8,449 bases of DNA from CAYRTD01 sp964426915 (GCA_964426915.1 CAYRTD010000166.1:1-8449), one strand, 5' to 3'; positions 1 to 7,029 are shown, counted from the first letter of the stretch. Program-made: numbers and translations. The notes: generated from the sequence alone by a model not told the origin.

Positions 1-907
1 ATTCCTTGATATCTGCTACCCGGTACACATAAATATATGGATCGTGTCCGGCATGGGCAATATAGTCACCATTTGGGTGCCAGGATACCGATTCAATTTT
101 TTTACCGGTATGGTTAAAAAATTTCACAAGTTCTCCGGTTTTCCATTCCCAGAGGTGCATATTACCACGTGAAGTGCCGCCCTGGCCTACAGCAAATACG
201 TAGTTCGCATCGGGTGAAAATACACCACTGGTAAAAATGGTGAAATGGTCTGTCTTTAGCGTTTGGGCAAGCGACCAGTCCTCGGTGTTATAAACCTTTA
301 CCGCACCATGACCAACTGCCAGTAGATAGGCATCATCAAGGGAAAAGAAAAGTTCATTAACTGTATTTCCAAAATTGATTTCCTTGATTTGTTTTCCGCC
401 CGGCATATCGAAAATGCGGATATAGCCTTCAGTTGAACCGTCGGGATTCTTAATTTTTTCTTCACCGGTAACCAACAGGCTGCCTTTGTGCGACCAGGTG
501 AGTCCGTCGATGCCTCGCTTATGTTCAAGTACTTTATGTACCTCACCGGTTTTTGCATTATAAACCGTAACCAGGTAATCTTCGCTACCTGCAGCTACAT
601 ATTTTCCATCGGATGACCAGCCTACACGTTCGACTTCTTCCTCTGCATAATCACGCCATAGCTCAGCGCCATCGGATGTACGCCACATGATGACCGAATT
701 ATCGTATTTGGTTCCGCTTACGATATACTTTCCGTCCGGTGAAAATTCAGCGCTTTCTACCGAACCGGGTTCTCCCAAAGCATCGGCCACGCGGGCCCAT
801 ACAGGTTCAAGCCGAAGCTGATAATTCAGAGGTAAATGTGGTTGGGCCTGAAGCGTAATAAAAGAGATACTAAAAACAATGACATTTATAAGTTTTTTCA
901 TTTTCAT
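1..907 (-). CDS. Exported WD40-repeat beta-propeller protein (3' end beyond window)
   Basis: The frame is open from the ATG at 905-907 to the left edge, giving 302 codons with no stop; the C-terminus is missing. A second in-frame ATG lies two codons in. Residues 1-21 form a signal peptide (MKMKK, a hydrophobic stretch, then LQA before Q22), so the protein is predicted to be periplasmic or secreted. At least six WD40-type blades can be read at about residues 50-84, 92-124, 133-175, 183-215, 225-262 and 271-297. Each begins with a pattern like VESAEFSPDGKYIVSG and ends with a V-x-V/I-[WYF] strand. A seventh blade probably lies past the edge and would close the propeller. No catalytic domain is visible, and such propellers usually serve as binding scaffolds. 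It follows the enolase-superfamily gene on the same strand after 78 bases, so they may be co-transcribed. No clear promoter or terminator is seen in that gap. The family is clear; the ligand is unknown. Confidence 0.88.
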   Translation of the reverse strand, partial: MKMKKLINVIVFSISFITLQAQPHLPLNYQLRLEPVWARVADALGEPGSVESAEFSPDGKYIVSGTKYDNSVIMWRTSDGAELWRDYAEEEVERVGWSSDGKYVAAGSEDYLVTVYNAKTGEVHKVLEHKRGIDGLTWSHKGSLLVTGEEKIKNPDGSTEGYIRIFDMPGGKQIKEINFGNTVNELFFSLDDAYLLAVGHGAVKVYNTEDWSLAQTLKTDHFTIFTSGVFSPDANYVFAVGQGGTSRGNMHLWEWKTGELVKFFNHTGKKIESVSWHPNGDYIAHAGHDPYIYVYRVADIKE

Positions 908-985
908 AATTATTTAGCGTTTAAAATAGATTTTCTATATCATATAATTCATTGTATGGAATCATTTCTCTAAATACTTTATTTA

Positions 986-2263
986 TCATACTGATAATAC
1001 TTTATGCTTTGCAATAAACTCAGGATCTATTTCCACCCCGCTTCCCGTTCCTATGGGAAGGTGAAGAATTCCATTCTCAGGGATTAAGCTTGAGGAATCA
1101 CATTCAAAGGGTATGTCTCTGCTGACCCCTTTAAATTCGTGATAGGGTCCGGCGTTAGGAATAGCCGACACGAACTGCATCATGTAAATATACCCTAAGC
1201 CGGTTCCTGAGATATGCGGTGTACAGGGGTATCCCATGGCTTCAGCCATACGGGCTACCTTCATGCACCGGATCATTCCGCCAAAATAGAACAGGTCCTG
1301 CTGGACCATTTGTACCGCTTTATTCCCAATCAGCCAACGAAAATTTCGGATGCTTACCTCCCCTCCGCCTGACCCAATAGGAATGGATAAGGCATCTGCT
1401 GTTTCTTTCCAGGTTTCATAATAGTCGGTCGGACAGGGTTGTTCATACATATCAATTTTATTCGCCTCAAGGATTTTTCCAATGCGAATGGCTTCTTTGG
1501 CATTATCGTAACTACCGTTACAGTCGGCGTACAGAGTAATGTTGCTGTCAAAGGCTTCACGAACCATTGGGATTAATTTTTCGGTTCTTCCAGCCGGCTC
1601 TTCCGGAATGCTCCTCCGTCCGCCAATTTTAAATTTCACGGCTTTGGCACCGGTTTCAGCCTGTAGGGCTTTGATCCTCTCCAGGCTCTCCCGGGCAGAT
1701 TTCCCCCTGTTGTTATTGGCCTGGTAAATGGCTATTTCCGTATTATGAATCTCACCAATCAATTCACCTATGCTTTTGCCGGCAATTCTTCCCAGCATAT
1801 CCAGAATAGCCATCTCAGCTGTGGCAACCGGTATCCAAAGGGCATATCCCTGGTATTTATAATTATTATGATACATCATGATGCCCTCCTCAATCAAGCT
1901 GTCCAGATCGCGGGCATCCTTACCTGTAAAAAAAGGATTTACAAGCTGCACCTGCATGGGAAATAAATGAGGCATCCGGATGTTATGCCCTACACAATAG
2001 CCTTCAGCTCCTGAAGTAGAACGTACTCTGCAAATATAATTTCCGTTGTACTCCAGAAGGTCACATGATTCAATGATCACAGGCTCGGGAAAGTATTTCC
2101 TGTTTAAAACCGGCTGATGAAGAGCAGCATCAATTTGGGTATAATCCGGCAAGCCATCATCTTTAGCTTTGCTTGTTTCGGGCACACATGAATTGGTTAG
2201 CAAAGGAAGACCCAGCCCGGCCATCAGACCCGATTTAACAAAATTTCTCCGACCCGTTTTCAT
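986..2263 (-). CDS. Tat-signal enolase-superfamily enzyme (mandelate racemase/muconate lactonizing type), probable acid-sugar dehydratase or epimerase
   Basis: This 425-residue protein has the N-terminal capping domain (about 55-180) and TIM-barrel domain of the enolase superfamily. Visible active-site candidates are the K-x-K pair K210/K212 (KAVKFKIGG), metal ligands D247 (YADCNG), E274 (YEQPCP) and E302 (GGGEVS), the D323/H350 dyad (QQDLFYFGG, TPHISGTG) and E376 (YHEFKG). This set matches the mandelate-racemase subgroup, whose members abstract a proton alpha to a carboxylate and are often acid-sugar dehydratases. The N-terminus is a Tat signal: G-R-R-N-F-V-K at residues 4-10, then a hydrophobic stretch. 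C26 follows TNS, a poor lipobox, so lipid attachment is uncertain. Export is unusual for a family mostly found in the cytoplasm. The gene diverges from the GH51-like gene and is followed by the WD40 gene. A yiaK homologue in the window supports a sugar-acid substrate. The family is confident; the substrate cannot be assigned. Confidence 0.9.
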   Translation of the reverse strand: MKTGRRNFVKSGLMAGLGLPLLTNSCVPETSKAKDDGLPDYTQIDAALHQPVLNRKYFPEPVIIESCDLLEYNGNYICRVRSTSGAEGYCVGHNIRMPHLFPMQVQLVNPFFTGKDARDLDSLIEEGIMMYHNNYKYQGYALWIPVATAEMAILDMLGRIAGKSIGELIGEIHNTEIAIYQANNNRGKSARESLERIKALQAETGAKAVKFKIGGRRSIPEEPAGRTEKLIPMVREAFDSNITLYADCNGSYDNAKEAIRIGKILEANKIDMYEQPCPTDYYETWKETADALSIPIGSGGGEVSIRNFRWLIGNKAVQMVQQDLFYFGGMIRCMKVARMAEAMGYPCTPHISGTGLGYIYMMQFVSAIPNAGPYHEFKGVSRDIPFECDSSSLIPENGILHLPIGTGSGVEIDPEFIAKHKVLSV

Positions 2264-2455
2264 AGAAGCTATATTTACTGGTTAAAAAACAAGGAAAAAA
2301 ATATGAAATATTTATGTAGTTTATTCTTCCCTAAAATTAAGCTAAATGATGTAATTAACCTTTTTCTGAGACCATAAATAATATGACAAAAAAAAATGAG
2401 ATTTCAGGATTTAATGATCAGAAATATAACAATTTAACAGTACGGTTATTCAGAT
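2264..2455. other. Left half of the divergent intergenic region between the enolase-superfamily and GH51-like genes
   Basis: This A+T-rich stretch must hold the promoter of the minus-strand enolase-superfamily gene. I find no exact TAnnTTTG element for that direction and no Shine-Dalgarno sequence before its ATG. One TGACAAA box (2384-2390, reading TTTGTCA on the minus strand) matches the boxes described at 2456-2491. It may be an outlying half-site for the same regulator. I see no gene, RNA or terminator here. Confidence 0.4.
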
Positions 2456-2491
2456 TGACACATGTTTGTCACCTGCTTGTCTGAATTTGTC
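2456..2491 (+). promoter_or_regulatory. Candidate activator site: helically phased TTGTC boxes upstream of the GH51-like gene
   Basis: TTGTC occurs at 2466-2470, 2477-2481 and 2487-2491, so starts are 11 and 10 bases apart, about one DNA turn each. The first box is also the right arm of TGACA-N6-TGTCA (2456-2471), whose arm and spacer lengths resemble Crp/Fnr-type operators. The cluster ends 36 bases before the -7 element, a position expected for an activator. Similar boxes sit at nearly the same distance before yiaK. The repeats are visible in the sequence; binding by a regulator is inference. Confidence 0.45.
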
Positions 2492-2502
2492 TTGCAGTGA
2501 TC

Positions 2503-2535
2503 ATTGAATTCATTCTTCTTAAAGGCTTATATTTG
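2503..2535 (+). promoter_or_regulatory. Bacteroidota-type promoter of the GH51-like gene
   Basis: A -33 element ATTG (2503-2506), a 21-base spacer and an exact TAnnTTTG -7 element TATATTTG (2528-2535) fit the promoter of the Bacteroidota primary sigma factor. Transcription would begin a few bases after 2540, leaving a leader of roughly 28 bases. The upstream in-frame ATG at 2497 lies before this promoter, which supports the ATG at 2569 as the true start. Confidence 0.6.
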
Positions 2536-2568
2536 TATTACTTTTATTATTATGAAACATCGTTCAAA

Positions 2569-4227
2569 ATGAAAAACATCAGCAAATTTCTTGTTATTTC
2601 TCTTGTTGCACTGGTAAGTTGCAAAACTTCAGAAGAAAAGATAAGCATAACTATTCATGATGAAGTAATTGCTCCCGTTGATGACGGGATTTTCGGTCAG
2701 TTTCTTGAAAAACCAAGCTGGCACGGCGAATGGGGACCTGAAGCAGCATTAATTCCCGGTAGTCATGAATTACAGGATGGAGTGGTCGAATTAATGGAAG
2801 AAATGAATATTCCCGTAATACGGTTTCCGGGAGGAACAGATGTAAATCTGCAGGACTGGACCACTATGATCGATAACGTACCCGGAAGGAAAGGTGGGAG
2901 ACCAGTTTTTATTGGTATTGAGGGTGATACAGTCACCAATAATTTCGGCTATGATGAAGCCTGCAGACTAGCAGAAAATCTGGATGCTGAAATGATGCTT
3001 GTAATTAACTTTGGGGATGCATATTTTGGCACCAAATCAATTGAAGAGGCCGCCATGCACGAGGCTGGCCTTTTGGCTTATTGCAATGCCGAAACTGGCA
3101 CGCCACTTCCGGAAGGTATGCCCGACTGGCCTTCTATCAGAGCAAAAAACGGACATCCGGAACCTTATAACGTGAAGTACATCCAGATTGCGAATGAACC
3201 CTGGGTAATGGATCGTCAGTTGAAGAGATCTGGCGAGATAGATCCGGAACTAAAGGACCGCTACTTTGCATCTCTTGAAGCCTTCATCAATGCCTTTAAA
3301 GAAATCGATCCCGGTATTCAAATTATTGCCGATGGTAATTCAGAAGATATTACACTGCCGCTCAAGGATATGTTCGGTGACAAAATAGATTATCTTGCTT
3401 ATCATATCTACAAACCCTGGGGCATAAATAAGATTCTCAGGGGAGAGGATGAAATATCAAGAGATTCATTAACCGCGGAAGATGTCTGGAAAGCCTGGGT
3501 TGCGGTTCCCGAATTCAATGATCAGGGAATGTCTGTAATTGATAATAATGTCTATAACATGATGAAAGACGCCGGTTACCCGGTTGCCGTAACGGAATGG
3601 AACTGGAACGGTTGGTGGGGCACAAACTCGGTAGACCAGGATCAACTGGGCTCTCATTTTACAAAAGGAATGGGCGCTGCCGGTTTTATACACGCACTAA
3701 TGCGGGAGGGTGATAAAATTGCCATCGCAAATCAGTCCATGCTCGTTGGAAAATCATGGGGAATAACAGGCATCAGGGTATCACCAACCATGGAATTTGA
3801 ACCTCACCCCTATCCTACCGGACAGGTTACCGGGTTCTACTCCAGACATCATGGCAATGAGCTGTTGAAAGTTTCTACCGAGAACATTCCTGTTTACACC
3901 CAACCATACAGAATGAGCGGAATTACACCCGTTGATACCATTGCTTACCTTGATGTACTGGCTACAAGAATGGAAAACAGGGTGTACCTGCACGTGATCA
4001 ACAGGCATTTTTCCGATGATATTGACGCGAACATTGATTTATCAGCAATTGGTAAAACGGATGCTGAGGCTGTTCACCACGTTTTCACGGGGAATATAAA
4101 AAATGAACCTTGTGGGGAAATGCCTGATGTTGTGGGATGTTTTAGTGAAAAAGAAACAGAAATAAAAGGCGGTAGTGCCAGGATCACTTTCCCGGCAAGG
4201 TCTGTATCTATTGTTGAATTTTTTTAA
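2569..4227 (+). CDS. GH51-like glycoside hydrolase lipoprotein (alpha-L-arabinofuranosidase-like)
   Basis: The 552-residue product starts with a lipoprotein signal (MKNISKFLV, hydrophobic core, lipobox L15-V-S-C18), so it should be anchored in the envelope. The frame extends upstream to 2497, but that start would precede the promoter and spoil the signal peptide. The body shows the clan GH-A pattern of GH51: GIFGQFLE (41-48), IRFPGG (84-89), NFGYDEA near 125-131, RAKNGHPEPYNVKY (191-204), then the acid/base E210 in ANEPW and the nucleophile E343 in VTEWNW. A C-terminal beta domain follows from about 440 to the end. GH51 enzymes use a retaining mechanism and mostly remove alpha-L-arabinofuranose, though some members cut other glycans. 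The sequence departs from classic GH51 around the catalytic motifs (ANEPW rather than GNE-x-W, VTEWNW rather than DEWN), so the substrate is uncertain. It is preceded by its own promoter and TTGTC boxes and converges with the next gene. Confidence 0.85.
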   Translation: MKNISKFLVISLVALVSCKTSEEKISITIHDEVIAPVDDGIFGQFLEKPSWHGEWGPEAALIPGSHELQDGVVELMEEMNIPVIRFPGGTDVNLQDWTTMIDNVPGRKGGRPVFIGIEGDTVTNNFGYDEACRLAENLDAEMMLVINFGDAYFGTKSIEEAAMHEAGLLAYCNAETGTPLPEGMPDWPSIRAKNGHPEPYNVKYIQIANEPWVMDRQLKRSGEIDPELKDRYFASLEAFINAFKEIDPGIQIIADGNSEDITLPLKDMFGDKIDYLAYHIYKPWGINKILRGEDEISRDSLTAEDVWKAWVAVPEFNDQGMSVIDNNVYNMMKDAGYPVAVTEWNWNGWWGTNSVDQDQLGSHFTKGMGAAGFIHALMREGDKIAIANQSMLVGKSWGITGIRVSPTMEFEPHPYPTGQVTGFYSRHHGNELLKVSTENIPVYTQPYRMSGITPVDTIAYLDVLATRMENRVYLHVINRHFSDDIDANIDLSAIGKTDAEAVHHVFTGNIKNEPCGEMPDVVGCFSEKETEIKGGSARITFPARSVSIVEFF

Positions 4228-4274
4228 ACAATTCACTTAAAGAAGTCTCCCATGTTCTAGACCCCTGGTAAGAA

Positions 4275-5312
4275 TTATTTTTTTAAAAATGCAATCAATG
4301 GATTTAAAAAGGCATTGAACTTTTCAATATGAGGTAAATGCCCTACATTTTCTATTTCAATTAATTGTGCATTAGGAATTTTCTTTTGAGTTTTTTTACC
4401 CAATTCATTATAAAGTCCCATAGTTTTTCTTGTTTCGGGAGATACAAGTGGTTTGCCAAGTGCAGTCCTGTCTCTTGTGCCAATAATTAAAAGCGTAGGC
4501 GCTGTGATGTATTTAAATTCGTAAACCACAGGTTGTGTGAAAATCATATCATAGGTTAGAGCAGCATTCCATGCTATGGTTTTATAGTCAGAGTTGAGTG
4601 TCCACCCTGCAAGAAGATTGACCCATTGGTCATATTCGGGCCTCCATTTATTATCATAGTAACTATTTAACTGATATTCTCTGATGCTTTCGTAGCTTTT
4701 TTTAAGTTCATTTTCATACCACCATTCTACAGGTTTGTAGGGTACTTTGAGTTTCCAATCCTCAAGGCCGATAGGATTTTCTAAAATAAGTTTTTCAGTA
4801 ATGTCGGGATACATTAAGGCAAAACGGGTAGCTAACATACCACCCATAGAATGTCCTAAAACAGATGTTTTTGTTATCTGCAATGAATCAAGTAGGATCT
4901 TGGTATTTAGGGCAAGTTGCTGAAATGTGTAATGGAAAAATTCTGGCTTTGATGATTTACCAAAACCAATTTGATCAGGCACGATTACACGAAATCCCTC
5001 TTTGGTTAAATTTTCGATGGTAGTTTTCCAGTAAGCTCCATTAAAATTTTTTCCGTGAAGCAGTACAATGTTCTTTCCATTATAATTATCGGGTCTCACA
5101 TCCATATAAGCCATTGTCAAATCCTGTTTTTGGATATGCAGAGGTAAAATGGAAACAGGATATGGGTATTGATAATTGGAAAGCTCTAAATCCAACCATT
5201 GCAATTGGTTACTTTGGGCATTTATCGATTGTTGTACACTGATAATGAATACAATTGATAGTGTGATTAATCTCATTATTGATAAATTTTTTATTGTCAT
5301 AATTGTTGGCAT
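4275..5312 (-). CDS. Exported alpha/beta-hydrolase fold enzyme
   Basis: The protein has up to 345 residues and the classic alpha/beta-hydrolase order: oxyanion-hole HG (H86-G87 in LLHGKNFNG), nucleophile elbow GHSMGG with S155, acid D281 (GTRDRT) and H325 (VGHLPH), with a cap region at about 185-260. A signal peptide ends near INAQS (residue 32), so it probably acts in the periplasm. Three ATGs are possible, at 5312, 5300 and 5276; the last gives the most compact signal peptide (MRLITLS...). None has a clear Shine-Dalgarno sequence. It lies 48 bases after hipT on the same strand and is as A+T-rich as hipBST, so it may be read through from hipT or have moved with it. It does not look like a toxin-antitoxin part. 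The reaction (esterase, lactonase, haloalkane- or epoxide-type hydrolysis) cannot be told from the sequence. Confidence 0.88.
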   Translation of the reverse strand: MPTIMTIKNLSIMRLITLSIVFIISVQQSINAQSNQLQWLDLELSNYQYPYPVSILPLHIQKQDLTMAYMDVRPDNYNGKNIVLLHGKNFNGAYWKTTIENLTKEGFRVIVPDQIGFGKSSKPEFFHYTFQQLALNTKILLDSLQITKTSVLGHSMGGMLATRFALMYPDITEKLILENPIGLEDWKLKVPYKPVEWWYENELKKSYESIREYQLNSYYDNKWRPEYDQWVNLLAGWTLNSDYKTIAWNAALTYDMIFTQPVVYEFKYITAPTLLIIGTRDRTALGKPLVSPETRKTMGLYNELGKKTQKKIPNAQLIEIENVGHLPHIEKFNAFLNPLIAFLKK

Positions 5313-5360
5313 AGCTTTGGAGGTTTAGGGGCGGGAATCTACTCGATTACCACCAGTACT

Positions 5361-6347
5361 TCATTCTTTCTTAAGCTTCTTGAGTTGTGTTTGATAAGAC
5401 TGAAAATAATTTTTTTGAGTTTTTTCATCCAAAAAAGAAGAAAAAGTCAATTTTTCAACCAGGTCAGTCTGATTAAGCATTGTATTTAGTAGGTCGTCAT
5501 AAACGTTTTCATTAATCCCAGCTTTTTCTGATAAAATCTTAAATTGTAAATAGACTTTACCTTGTGCTAAGGTTTTAGGTAAAAGCCCATGTTCTAAAGC
5601 GAAATCTTTGTCCTCAATATGTAGCCTGCTATTTAACAAATCATAAGCAGGGCTTAATTTAAAATCCCCCATCGAGGTTTCAATTAAGGAAAAATTCTTA
5701 AAATGAGCATCACCATTTGAAAATAAATAATTGAAGATTAATATTTTCAAGAGCTTTGGGGCTTCTAAGAGATATGCAGGAACGAACTTCTTCATTATTT
5801 CAAATAATTCAAAATAATTTCCTGAATACTTATAGTGCTCTCCATGTGTTTGCGGTGTTCTTCCTGAAAGGGAAGCAAAATCCTCCTGTGCTAATTTCGA
5901 ACCGTCTTCTTTTAAATCAAATCTCTTTGTAATATATGCTGGAGAACCATTCTTGAAAAAAATTAGTGCGTTTTCAGCTGCTTCTATTCCATAAGCTTGT
6001 TTTGCAATTTGCATCGTTAAATGTTCATTCGCAGGCATGCACTCTGGTTTTTTTCCTGTACCCGGAATAGGTTTAAGAATATATTCTCCTTGCTCTCCTT
6101 CATTGATGAGCCGTAATTTGTTTTTATCGAGTAATACTGAAAATTTCTCTTGCACACCAGAGATTGACATTCGTTTACGATTGTCATCAAATAGTTCATC
6201 CGTTTCTGAATTTGAAGCCGGTGAATCATAAGGCAATATGTGATTCACTTTTCTTCCTTTAAATACTTTTGACAGACATGCTCTGCTATAAGTTGTATGA
6301 CCTTCAGCTAAGGTACCTGGACAATATTTAATTTCATTCAGAATCAT
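5361..6347 (-). CDS. hipT: HipT: HipA-like serine/threonine kinase toxin core of a HipBST system
   Basis: This 328-residue protein is a HipA-family kinase without the usual N-terminal subdomain, which is encoded separately just upstream. Key parts in order are a Gly/Ser loop MSISGVQEKFS (60-70), a probable ATP-binding lysine K92 (EYILKP), KRFD (141-144), the catalytic loop SNGDAHFKNFS with D213 and N218, and the metal-binding D236 in SPAYD. S61 and S63 form the S-x-S motif that in E. coli HipT is the autophosphorylation site. HipA kinases phosphorylate aminoacyl-tRNA synthetases (GltX for HipA, TrpS for E. coli HipT), which stops translation. The target here is unknown. The length is close to that of E. 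coli HipT (about 335 residues) and well short of HipA (about 440). The start lies 4 bases after the hipS stop with no Shine-Dalgarno sequence, suggesting translational coupling. All kinase motifs look intact. Confidence 0.9.
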   Translation of the reverse strand: MILNEIKYCPGTLAEGHTTYSRACLSKVFKGRKVNHILPYDSPASNSETDELFDDNRKRMSISGVQEKFSVLLDKNKLRLINEGEQGEYILKPIPGTGKKPECMPANEHLTMQIAKQAYGIEAAENALIFFKNGSPAYITKRFDLKEDGSKLAQEDFASLSGRTPQTHGEHYKYSGNYFELFEIMKKFVPAYLLEAPKLLKILIFNYLFSNGDAHFKNFSLIETSMGDFKLSPAYDLLNSRLHIEDKDFALEHGLLPKTLAQGKVYLQFKILSEKAGINENVYDDLLNTMLNQTDLVEKLTFSSFLDEKTQKNYFQSYQTQLKKLKKE

Positions 6348-6351
6348 ACAA

Positions 6352-6675
6352 TTATTCTATTTTAATAACTTTTATTGCCCCGATATTATCACTCTTAGCC
6401 GTTGCAAGAAGTATACTAAAATAATCGTTCAAGTCAAGCCTGTTTAGCTTACAAACTATCTGTTTATTTGACCCCTCAGGTAACATATTATAAAAAAAAG
6501 GAAATAAAAAATCTGAATGATATTCTTGTTGAGATTTTGGCAATGTTAAACTAATAGCAGGTTTGGTTTCATCACTTATCCATGAATCATCATATTTAAA
6601 GGTAAAAGAACCATTATCATGCTGAATTAACATACCTGCTTCTTCGTTCTTATAAAGTATTTTTGCCTTCCTCAT
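6352..6675 (-). CDS. hipS: HipS: stand-alone HipA N-terminal domain, likely the antitoxin that inhibits HipT
   Basis: The 107-residue protein matches the N-subdomain 1 of HipA: a short beta start (RKAKILYKNEEAGML), then PAISLTLPKSQQEY (39-52), FFYNMLPEG (60-68) and a C-terminal segment DYFSILLATAKSDNIGAIKV (84-103). In full-length HipA this region is fused to the kinase; here it is a separate gene. In E. coli O127 HipBST, HipS rather than HipB neutralises the kinase, and the same role is inferred here. Published work on that system describes a HipS tryptophan placed in the HipT active site. The only tryptophan here is W32, in a different part of the domain, so the contact may differ. The start overlaps the end of hipB by 26 bases in another frame, implying coupled translation. 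The ATG at 6673-6675 is followed by RKAKILY, the expected start of the domain. Confidence 0.88.
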   Translation of the reverse strand: MRKAKILYKNEEAGMLIQHDNGSFTFKYDDSWISDETKPAISLTLPKSQQEYHSDFLFPFFYNMLPEGSNKQIVCKLNRLDLNDYFSILLATAKSDNIGAIKVIKIE

Positions 6676-6886
6676 CTGTTATTTCCGTTTTAACCTTTAA
6701 ACATACTTCTAACCCTAATACATCTGCTATTTTCTGAATAGTCTGTAAAGTAGGGTTACCTTTACCACTTTCAAATTGCTTTAGTGTTCTTAATCCAACT
6801 CCTGAAATTTTTGCCAGATTTTCCTGGTTAACCTTCAGGTTTTCTCTGCGTTCTTTTATTGTATTAATTAAATTCTCAAAGTGCAT
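6650..6886 (-). CDS. hipB: HipB: XRE-family helix-turn-helix repressor of the hipBST operon
   Basis: The 78-residue protein is a single HTH_3/XRE domain. Helices 2-3 lie at about residues 20-41 (NQENLAKISGVGLRTLKQFE), followed by the typical GNPTLQTIQKIADVLGLEV. A short tail with two short beta-like runs (VCLKVKTEI) may form a dimer strand as in HipB. It is the first gene of the operon and its 3' end overlaps hipS by 26 bases. In the HipBST family HipB binds operator DNA and helps autoregulate the operon, while HipS gives most of the kinase inhibition. The DNA just upstream carries repeated GC[A/T]CTTTT half-sites that HipB most likely binds. The start ATG at 6884-6886 is preceded by A-rich DNA and has no Shine-Dalgarno sequence. 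Confidence 0.9.
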   Translation of the reverse strand: MHFENLINTIKERRENLKVNQENLAKISGVGLRTLKQFESGKGNPTLQTIQKIADVLGLEVCLKVKTEITDEEGKNTL

Positions 6887-6889
6887 AAT

Positions 6890-7024
6890 ATTGCTCTTTT
6901 ATATGTAAAAATATAAAATTTTCTGACTTTAACCAAAAATAGAGCAATTAATTGCACTTTTAATTAAAATTACCTTATAACTGTTTATAAATTCATTCCA
7001 AAAGTGCACTTTTTAGCACTTTTT
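6890..7024 (-). promoter_or_regulatory. Candidate HipB operator array upstream of hipB
   Basis: Six half-sites of the form GC[A/T]CTTTT are visible: plus strand at 6893-6900, 6954-6961, 7006-7013 and 7016-7024, and minus strand at 6936-6945 (one inserted base) and 7000-7007. Two pairs form palindromes. One is imperfect, at 6938-6961, around the perfect core GCAATTAATTGC (6944-6955). The other is a perfect 14-base palindrome, AAAAGTGCACTTTT, at 7000-7013. Its right arm and the 7016 site are direct repeats 10 bases apart, one DNA turn. A TATTTTTG (-7-like) element on the minus strand (6934-6941) overlaps the first palindrome. Repression of hipBST by HipB here is inferred from position and symmetry. 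Confidence 0.55.
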
Positions 7025-7029
7025 GTTGT

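Noticed and set aside
1539..1966. Two plus-strand open frames of 62 and 73 codons inside the enolase-superfamily gene
   Set aside because: They are antisense to a well-supported gene and show no recognisable domain or start signal.
2413..2505. Inverted repeat AATGATCA (2413-2420) and TGATCATT (2498-2505)
   Set aside because: Eight-base arms 77 bases apart in A+T-rich DNA can arise by chance.
2497..2568. Upstream in-frame extension of the GH51-like gene from the ATG at 2497
   Set aside because: It lies before the likely promoter (-7 at 2528-2535) and would bury the lipoprotein signal that begins at 2569.
4228..4280. Possible bidirectional terminator between the convergent GH51-like and hydrolase genes
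   Set aside because: Only a short interrupted AATTC/GAATT pairing with a large loop precedes the T-run; too weak to call.
5334..5363. Minus-strand reading NEVLVVIE followed by a stop, overlapping the end of hipT, plus a GC-rich patch at 5322-5345
   Set aside because: It resembles the tail of another protein or an insertion scar, but it is too short to support either.
6017..6231. Short open frames on both strands inside hipT
   Set aside because: Their sequences have no family features, and the HipT frame explains the region fully.
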